The position numbers were made by a program, and so were the translations under genes. The notes under the pieces were generated by a model. That model saw nothing but the letters and a program-made list of their open reading frames with translations, did not search any database and was not told the DNA's origin. Of a DNA stretch of 64,000 nucleotides, positions 58,315-64,000 are shown one piece after another; the stretch's first letter is position 1, and each line of letters starts with the position of its first letter. This DNA is from Catelliglobosispora koreensis DSM 44566 (GTDB taxonomy: Bacteria > Actinomycetota > Actinomycetes > Mycobacteriales > Micromonosporaceae): contig NZ_KB903256.1 of the NCBI RefSeq assembly GCF_000379685.1, positions 1-64,000 on the forward strand, given 5' to 3'.

Positions 58315-61300
58315 TCATCGCAGGTGTGTGGGGACTCCGAGATCGGCGTAGATTTCTTTAGCCTGACGGCGCTGGTGCTCGGCGGCTTTCCCGTCTGACA
58401 GTGCTTGTGCCAGGCCGTCGTGGGCGCGGGCTTGCTCTTGGCGGTCGCCGAGTTCGATGGCGAGGGCGAGCGCTGCCCGGTGCTGGATAGCTGCCTCGTC
58501 GGACCGGCGCATCGCGTTGAGTGTTTCGCCGAACCCGTTGAGCGCCTGGATTTCCAGGCCGCGGTCGCCGATTTCGCGCGCGATCGCCAGTGCGTGATTC
58601 AGATCTTCGATGCTTTCTTGGTACCTGCCGAGCAGCCCGCGAATCACGCCGCGGTCGCTGAGCGTGGCTGCCTCCTCGGCCCGTTCACCGCTGCGCCGTT
58701 GGATAACGAGCGCCTGGTCGCAGTGGTCGAGCGCTTCATCGTGCCGTCCAAGGCTGGCGAGCACATTGCCGAGGTTGTTGAGAGTGTGCGCTTCCCAGCT
58801 CGGGTCGCCTGATTCGCGGTGGATGGCCAGCGCCTGGCTCAGGTGGTCGTGTGCCTCGTCGTAGCGCCCGAGCCGCCAGTAGGCGTTGCCCGCGTTGCCC
58901 AGCGCGTGTGCCTCACTGGACCGGTCGCCGGCGGCCTGATAGATGGCCAAAGCTTGCTCGCACAACACGAGCACCTCTCGGTAGCGGCCACGCCGCTCCT
59001 CAATGACCCCAATGTTGTTGAGCACGGTGGCTTCCGCCAAGCGGTCGCCCGCGTCGCGGTGGATCTGCGCCGCCTGCGCGTAATTGTCGACGGCCTCGTT
59101 GTAGCGCCCAAGGCTGTAACACGTGGCGCCGAGGGTCTCCAGGTCGCCCGCCTCGCCTTGACGGTCACTGGCTTCGCGGTGTTTTGGCAGCGCCTGCTGC
59201 AGGTGATCGTAGGCTTCGTCGTAACGCCCGAGCCGCCAGTAGGCATTGGCGAGGTTGTGCAGCGCGGTTCCCTGCCCGGCAAGGTTGCCGGCACGGTGTG
59301 CCGCGTCGAGCGCAAGCTGGTGCAGGGCAAGGGAATCCAGGTGGTGCGCCCCGGTCTCCAGGTAGGGGCGCAGGGTGGCCGCGAGGTCGGTTGCCTGCGT
59401 GGGCCATCCGTGTTCGGCGGCCTGACGCGTTGCGGCCAAAAGGTTTTGGCGCTCAGTGTCCAGCCAGGCCCGTGCCGCGGCCGCCGTATCGAGCGGTGGT
59501 ATCTCACCGTCAGGCGCGGCTGGACGTGGCCGGCGGTGCCGCGTTCCCGGAAAGATCACGTCCACGGCGACGGTCGCGGTGTACACATAATGGCCGAGCA
59601 TTCGGCCGATGGCGTCGCGCCGGGCAGCGGGCGGGTCCGTTTCTAGCGCGGCCGTGTGGGCGTACTGGAAAAGCAAGTCATGGAACCGGTATCGGCCAGG
59701 AGTGGGCAGTTGCAGCAGGTGTGCGTCGAGCAAATCCTCCAGCAGGCGTTCGGTTCGGCCGACCGGTAACCCGGCGGCAGCCGCGGCGAGATAAGCGTCG
59801 AAGTCCTGCCCGATGGCGAGCCCGAGCAGCCGGAACAACCGTTGCTGCGCCTCGGTCAGCTGCGGGTAGGAAAGCGCGAGCGAGGCTGCCACGCTGCGGT
59901 CGCCGACAGCGAGCTCGGTCAGCACACTCTGGCGATCGCGCAGCCGTTGCGCTAGATGCTGGACTGTCCACGCCGGACGCGCGCGCAGCCGGGCGGCAGC
60001 GATGCGAATCGCCAGTGGCAGCCGGTCGCAAAGCCCGACGACTTCAGCGACGTCTCCGGGATCGGCCACATCCCGTTGCGTGCCAAGGATCCGGCCGAAC
60101 AGTGTCGCCGCGTCGGCCGGCTCAAGCGCTTCCAGTGAAAAGACATCGGTACTGTCCAAATCGGCCAGTCGGCGCCGACTGGTCACTAGCGTCAGGCAAC
60201 CCGCTGTGCCAGGCAGCAAGGGGCGCACCTGCGCGGCGCTGCCCGCGTTGTCGAGCACCAGCAGAACCCGGCGGCCGGCCAGCTCCGCGCGCCACCGGGC
60301 CGCCCGCCCGTCCATGTCGGCCGGAATTTCTTCGCCTGGTACGCCGAACGCCCGCAGCAGTAGGTCAAGAGCTGCCTGTGGCTCGACCGGGTCACGCGCC
60401 TCGCTGTGCGCGTGCAGGTCAAGGAAGACCTGACTGTCGGGGTACTGGCCGGTCAGGTGATGTGCGACGTGCACGGCGAGCGTGGACTTGCCGACCCCGG
60501 CCATGCCGTCGATCGCCAGCACTACTGGTGCTCTACTTTGGACAGTGGGCAGCGCGGCGAGCATGCGCTGCAGCTCGGCTTCACGCCCCGTGAAGTCGGC
60601 GATGTCAGCGGGCAGATCGTTGCGTGGTGTCCACTTGCGACTGTCGGTTGCCGCGGGCGCATCGAGTACCAGCGAAGGATCTGCATTTAAAATTCGCTGA
60701 TGCATGCTGGTCAGAGCGGCTCCTGGCTCAACGCCCAGTTCCTCCACGAGAAGCGCGCGTGCCGATGCGTAGGTCTGCAGCGCCTCGGCCTGACGGTCCG
60801 CGCGGTAAAGCGCGAGCATCAGCAAGGCCCACAGCCGTTCCCGCAGCGGATACTCCTTCGCCAGCTGACTGAGTTCGGCGATCGCCTCGCCGTGGCGGCC
60901 AGAGTCGAGGTCCACCTTGACCCGTAGCTCAAGCGCGGCCAAGTGCTGCTCGGTGAACCGCTGCCGGGCCAGGTCGATGGCCTCACCGGAAAGCCCGCCG
61001 AGCGGCTCTCCACGCCACAGCGCGAGCGCGGCCTCGATCTCACCCGAGGCCAAGTGATGGTCAAACAACGTGGTGTCGAGCTGAGCCGGGTCGAGCCGCA
61101 GCAAATATCCAGCATCGGTAGATGTCAGCGCCCGGCCCAGATCAAGCAGTGCGCGCAGCCGGCTGATGTAGGTCTGGACGACATGCGTGGCGCTCGGCGG
61201 CGGCCGCAGGTCCCACACCGTCCTGACGATCCGGTCAACAGCGACCGGACGATTCGGCTCTAGGAGAAGCATCGCCAGCACCGTCTGCTGCTTAACGCCG

Positions 61301-61374
61301 CCCAGTCCAATCTCGACATCGCCACGCCAGCAACGCAACGGCCCTAACAACTCGTAGCGAAGCGCGTCAGGCAC
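58315..61374 (-). CDS. SARP/AfsR-type regulator with NB-ARC and TPR domains
   Basis: 1019 residues from the GTG at 61374 (VPDALRYELLGPLRCW); a GTG at 61434 is also in frame. An OmpR-like DNA-binding domain (about 5-90) and BTAD (about 95-240) are followed by an NB-ARC ATPase with P-loop GMAGVGKST, kinase-2 motif RRVLLVLDNAG, and LTLVTSRRR. A linker with GLPVGRTERLLEDLLDAHLL and RYRFHDLLFQYA leads to at least seven tetratricopeptide repeats (LxNLxxAYWRLGRYDEAxxH) up to the end. AfsR-like proteins activate antibiotic or other secondary-metabolite genes on a signal bound at the TPRs. No biosynthetic cluster is visible nearby. It is divergent from two DUF1266 genes. Confidence 0.93.
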   Translation of the reverse strand: MPDALRYELLGPLRCWRGDVEIGLGGVKQQTVLAMLLLEPNRPVAVDRIVRTVWDLRPPPSATHVVQTYISRLRALLDLGRALTSTDAGYLLRLDPAQLDTTLFDHHLASGEIEAALALWRGEPLGGLSGEAIDLARQRFTEQHLAALELRVKVDLDSGRHGEAIAELSQLAKEYPLRERLWALLMLALYRADRQAEALQTYASARALLVEELGVEPGAALTSMHQRILNADPSLVLDAPAATDSRKWTPRNDLPADIADFTGREAELQRMLAALPTVQSRAPVVLAIDGMAGVGKSTLAVHVAHHLTGQYPDSQVFLDLHAHSEARDPVEPQAALDLLLRAFGVPGEEIPADMDGRAARWRAELAGRRVLLVLDNAGSAAQVRPLLPGTAGCLTLVTSRRRLADLDSTDVFSLEALEPADAATLFGRILGTQRDVADPGDVAEVVGLCDRLPLAIRIAAARLRARPAWTVQHLAQRLRDRQSVLTELAVGDRSVAASLALSYPQLTEAQQRLFRLLGLAIGQDFDAYLAAAAAGLPVGRTERLLEDLLDAHLLQLPTPGRYRFHDLLFQYAHTAALETDPPAARRDAIGRMLGHYVYTATVAVDVIFPGTRHRRPRPAAPDGEIPPLDTAAAARAWLDTERQNLLAATRQAAEHGWPTQATDLAATLRPYLETGAHHLDSLALHQLALDAAHRAGNLAGQGTALHNLANAYWRLGRYDEAYDHLQQALPKHREASDRQGEAGDLETLGATCYSLGRYNEAVDNYAQAAQIHRDAGDRLAEATVLNNIGVIEERRGRYREVLVLCEQALAIYQAAGDRSSEAHALGNAGNAYWRLGRYDEAHDHLSQALAIHRESGDPSWEAHTLNNLGNVLASLGRHDEALDHCDQALVIQRRSGERAEEAATLSDRGVIRGLLGRYQESIEDLNHALAIAREIGDRGLEIQALNGFGETLNAMRRSDEAAIQHRAALALAIELGDRQEQARAHDGLAQALSDGKAAEHQRRQAKEIYADLGVPTHLR

Positions 61375-61449
61375 CAAGCGACCCTGCCAAGAGCAGGCCG
61401 TATAGCGAGATTCGAGGAAAGTTCGCGCGGCCACCCGTAGCTTATCCGC

Positions 61450-62316
61450 GTGGAAATCCCTATCTTCGTATACTTTCTCGTACCAATCGCCCTCCTCCTG
61501 TTCGTGGTGTCGATCGTGGTCAAGGTGCGGGAGGCGGCCCGCAGCGTGCGCGGCGCAAGGCGCTCGATGCGCAACACCATCGCCGTCTCCCGCAGCGAAC
61601 CGGCTACCGGTGAACTCGCCACAGCGCTAGCCGTGGGGGCGCATATGTCGCTCAACCATGGGGTCTCCTGGAACGCGCTCAAAGACGACACCAACAGCCC
61701 ACAGAAGATCTATGAAAACCTCAAGAACCAATGGGATATCAGCAACCGGGGCGACCTGCGAGACGCCATCGAGAACCTGCTCGACGACAAGACCGGGGAC
61801 CCGGCCGCCGACTTTGTGCTCGACGTGCGGGTGGGTCTCGTGAGCCAGTTGCACACGCTGCCCGACCCGCAGATGTGGCGCGAGGCGGTCGCGGAAAGTG
61901 CCCGTGCGCAGGGTGTCCCCGAGACCGTGCTGGACGAGATGACGGCCACCATCGATCGCGTGGAGCGCTACGAGCAGCGCTTCCGGGCCGACGGTCTCCT
62001 GCCGGAGGGCGGGTTTGTCAGGAGTCTGCTGGCATATGACTGGGGACGGGCGGTCAACATGGCCCGCTGGGGACGCAAGCTGCGCTTTATCGGCGAGGAG
62101 CAGGCGCGCGACTATGTGCTGCGCGCCGGGAAGCAGTCCTTCGGCCGGTACACCTCGTGGGCTGACCTTTCCGCGGGCTACAGCCTGGGCCGCGTCCTTC
62201 GGTTCGACAACGACGAATTTGATGTGTGGTACGCGACGGTGCTTGAACCGCACCAGGTATTGCTGACCGATCCGGCCAGTCCATGGCTCACGCTCGCTTG
62301 GCCGGCCCAGCGGTGA
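61450..62316 (+). CDS. DUF1266 protein, membrane-anchored, copy 1
   Basis: 288 residues from a GTG. An N-terminal membrane helix (about 5-24, IFVYFLVPIALLLFVVSIVV) precedes a cytosolic helical domain. The DUF1266 signature is near the C-terminus: LLAYDWGRAVNMARWGRKL, then SWADLSAGYSLGRVLRF with the Trp and Gly-Arg conserved. The function is unknown; such proteins occur next to toxin/immunity and signalling genes. The stop overlaps the next start by GTGA. Confidence 0.8.
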   Translation: MEIPIFVYFLVPIALLLFVVSIVVKVREAARSVRGARRSMRNTIAVSRSEPATGELATALAVGAHMSLNHGVSWNALKDDTNSPQKIYENLKNQWDISNRGDLRDAIENLLDDKTGDPAADFVLDVRVGLVSQLHTLPDPQMWREAVAESARAQGVPETVLDEMTATIDRVERYEQRFRADGLLPEGGFVRSLLAYDWGRAVNMARWGRKLRFIGEEQARDYVLRAGKQSFGRYTSWADLSAGYSLGRVLRFDNDEFDVWYATVLEPHQVLLTDPASPWLTLAWPAQR

Positions 62317-63179
62317 ACACACGCCACGTGGTGCTGCTGGCCATCGCAGGGTTGATCCTGCTGTCAGCAGCACTGCGGGCGATGTACCAGCGCTGGCGAG
62401 ACTTGCCGTCTCCTCCGGCGGAGGTCGCCCGGTACACGGGCGGCGCACCGCTCCCGGCCACCGATTACACGTCCGCGCTCGCGGTCGGGGCATTGGCCAC
62501 GTTGCGGGCAGGCGACGTGCTCGACACTGTCGGTTGCCGGCGCTCCCGCAGGGTGATCAAGCGCGAGCTGCGGGCGGCCGCCGCGCCCTACCGGCAGTCG
62601 GTGCTGGGCGAGGAGGCGATGTCGACGGCGATCGGGCGCTGCGTCAACGATCTGCTCGGGCCAGGCGCCGAAACCGTGGGCGGGAACCTGGCGGTGATAG
62701 AGGAAGTGATCCGGCACCGAACGCGCGGTGGCCCGGCGCTGTGGCACCACTCGATCGACGAATGGGCCAGCCGCGCCACGCTGCCGCCCACGGCCGTGGC
62801 CAACCTGCACCGCACGGCCGAAAAGGTCGAACGGGCGGAGGAGGAACTGCGCCGCACCGGAATCCTGCGCGACGGCGAAGTCGTGCCAACACTTCTCGCC
62901 TACTACTGGGGACACGGAGTTCACCTGACCCGGGGCGCGATCAAGGTCGGCTGGCTCGACCAAGCACGGGGACTCAACTACCTGCGCCGGGCAGGCGGGC
63001 TGGCGAACCGGCGGTACCCGTCATCACACACGCTGGTTGCCGCCCAGCTCCTGCCCGCCTGCCTAAGCGGTGACGTGGAAACCATCCGGTGGGCGAAAAC
63101 TGTTGTCCCACAACTGCTGGCGGACGCTCGAAGCCCGCTGGTCGCCTACGCGGCTGTGGTGAGAAACAGCCACACGTAG
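62313..63179 (+). CDS. DUF1266-like protein, membrane-anchored, copy 2
   Basis: 288 residues from a GTG at 62313 that overlaps the previous stop; an ATG at 62283 is also in frame. Layout matches its neighbour: N-terminal helix (VVLLAIAGLILLSAALRAM), helical middle, and LLAYYWGHGVHLTRGAIKVG corresponding to LLAYDWGRAVNMARWG. The downstream part has SSHTLVAAQLLPACLSG where the other has SWADLSAGYSLG, so it has diverged. The two probably arose by duplication and may form a heteromer. Confidence 0.72.
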   Translation: MNTRHVVLLAIAGLILLSAALRAMYQRWRDLPSPPAEVARYTGGAPLPATDYTSALAVGALATLRAGDVLDTVGCRRSRRVIKRELRAAAAPYRQSVLGEEAMSTAIGRCVNDLLGPGAETVGGNLAVIEEVIRHRTRGGPALWHHSIDEWASRATLPPTAVANLHRTAEKVERAEEELRRTGILRDGEVVPTLLAYYWGHGVHLTRGAIKVGWLDQARGLNYLRRAGGLANRRYPSSHTLVAAQLLPACLSGDVETIRWAKTVVPQLLADARSPLVAYAAVVRNSHT

Positions 63180-63241
63180 CCCGGTAGCCGCGGTTCGGCC
63201 ATCCGATGCGCGATGTCGGTGGCATCAGCGATGCTGTGCGT

Positions 63242-64000
63242 ATGGAGTACGTGTCCAGAGCGCCGCGGCCGCCGCTGGACGGGCTGATCGACGACCTTTA
63301 CTACCTAGAGGGTTCGCCACCATATGCCCGGCTGACGCTCCCGCCGATGCCGGCGGCGTTGCTCATCGTCAACCTCGGGGCGCCGTTTCGCATCCGCGCC
63401 AGCACTGACATCGAGACGGCTGAGTACGCCGACGGCTGTGTGGTCACCACGCCCAGCCGCGCGTTTGAGTTCGGCTACCCACTCCAGACGCGGTCCGTCG
63501 GCGTGCACGCCAAGCCGTGGGGGCTGGCGCCGTTCCTGCCGATGCCCGCGGCCGAGTTGTGCGACCGGCCGGTGACAGTGGAGCAGGTGTGGGGCCGGGC
63601 CTCCGTGGCTGAGCTGCGAGACCGGTTGTCCACAGCAGACGGACCGCACGAAATGCTGACGCTGCTTGAGGAGGAACTCATGCGACGGCTGTGCGAGACC
63701 GCTGGCCTCGGGCTGGTCCGCCACACGAGCGGTGTCATCGAGGCGGCCAGCGGGGCGGTGGCGATCGGGGACCTGAGCGTGGCAGCCGGTGTCAGCAGCA
63801 CTCACATGGCAAAGCGGTTCAAGGAACTCATCGGTGTCACGCCGAAACGGCTGGCCCGTGCCCACCGCTTCACCGCCACCGTGTTCGCGATCAACCCCGC
63901 CGAACCGGTCGATTGGGCCGGCCTCGCCAGCGGCGCGGGCTACTTCGACCAGGCCCACTTCGGCCACGAGTTCCGGGAGTTCACCGGGCTCACGCCCACC
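63242..64000 (+). CDS. AraC-family regulator (3' end outside window)
   Basis: 253 codons from the ATG at 63242, open at the window end. The N-terminal domain (about 1-150) has the cupin-like pattern of the subgroup that begins with a PPLDGLIDDLYYLEG segment. The C-terminal HTH_18 domain shows VAIGDLSVAAGVSSTHMAKRF (first helix-turn-helix) and WAGLASGAGYFDQAHFGHEF then FTGLTPT (second). Only a short tail is missing. The target is unknown. Confidence 0.9.
   Translation, partial: MEYVSRAPRPPLDGLIDDLYYLEGSPPYARLTLPPMPAALLIVNLGAPFRIRASTDIETAEYADGCVVTTPSRAFEFGYPLQTRSVGVHAKPWGLAPFLPMPAAELCDRPVTVEQVWGRASVAELRDRLSTADGPHEMLTLLEEELMRRLCETAGLGLVRHTSGVIEAASGAVAIGDLSVAAGVSSTHMAKRFKELIGVTPKRLARAHRFTATVFAINPAEPVDWAGLASGAGYFDQAHFGHEFREFTGLTPT

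Noticed and set aside
59184..60593. 469-codon plus ORF opposite the SARP gene
   Set aside because: Arg/Ala/Pro-rich shadow of a GC-rich gene; the minus strand has clear NB-ARC and TPR motifs.

Overview
This is a high-GC actinomycete chromosome segment. GC-rich third codon positions, frequent GTG starts, a SARP/AfsR-type regulator, an MptB-like mannosyltransferase, an acyl-ACP desaturase, a snapalysin and an ESX-style polymorphic toxin together suggest a filamentous actinobacterium, plausibly Pseudonocardiales. The genus cannot be fixed from the sequence.

Left end (1-6873): a giant minus-strand toxin locus that runs off the window. The ORF from 5922 encodes a WXG100-like N-terminus, a long Ser/Thr/Asn/Pro linker, a papain-fold (Tox-PL) domain and a RelA/SpoT-like domain. 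It then stays open, without a stop, into a second Tox-PL module with a Gln/Pro repeat linker. Inside it, in another frame, lies a 109-codon gene (1608-1937) with a strong ribosome binding site and proper codon bias. This looks like toxin, immunity gene and orphan toxin cassette in a row. A YbaB/EbfC-like gene and a small helical gene are divergent from it.

6877-22327: argS; a lipoglycan-type mannosyltransferase trio; twin LacI-type palindromes in front of a collapsed GH16 gene; a stand-alone NRPS condensation domain with a frameshifted nuclease and a FtsX-type ABC exporter; a divergent two-component system; a P1 peptidase and a GNAT.

22339-44960: a 1900-residue secreted ThuA/sugar-dehydrogenase-like protein, Nudix, K+ channel, a decayed ORF, a Kelch lipoprotein, plsC-desA with palindromic operators, a DsbA/VKOR oxidative folding pair, a ROK regulator divergent from a three-gene operon (discoidin-phosphoesterase, MFS, beta-propeller), a MarR regulator divergent from a reductase, a methyltransferase and small enzymes.

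45018-58314: a tRNA (anticodon CAT) opens an accessory zone. It holds an AbiE-type toxin-antitoxin pair bracketed by a perfect 27-bp direct repeat, a TetR-controlled set (GNAT-NTF2 fusion, epoxide hydrolase, NmrA-like reductase), IS481 and IS1380 remnants, gene fragments, a secreted metalloprotease and a sulfotransferase.

58315-64000: a large SARP/NB-ARC/TPR regulator divergent from two overlapping DUF1266 genes, then an AraC regulator cut by the window edge.
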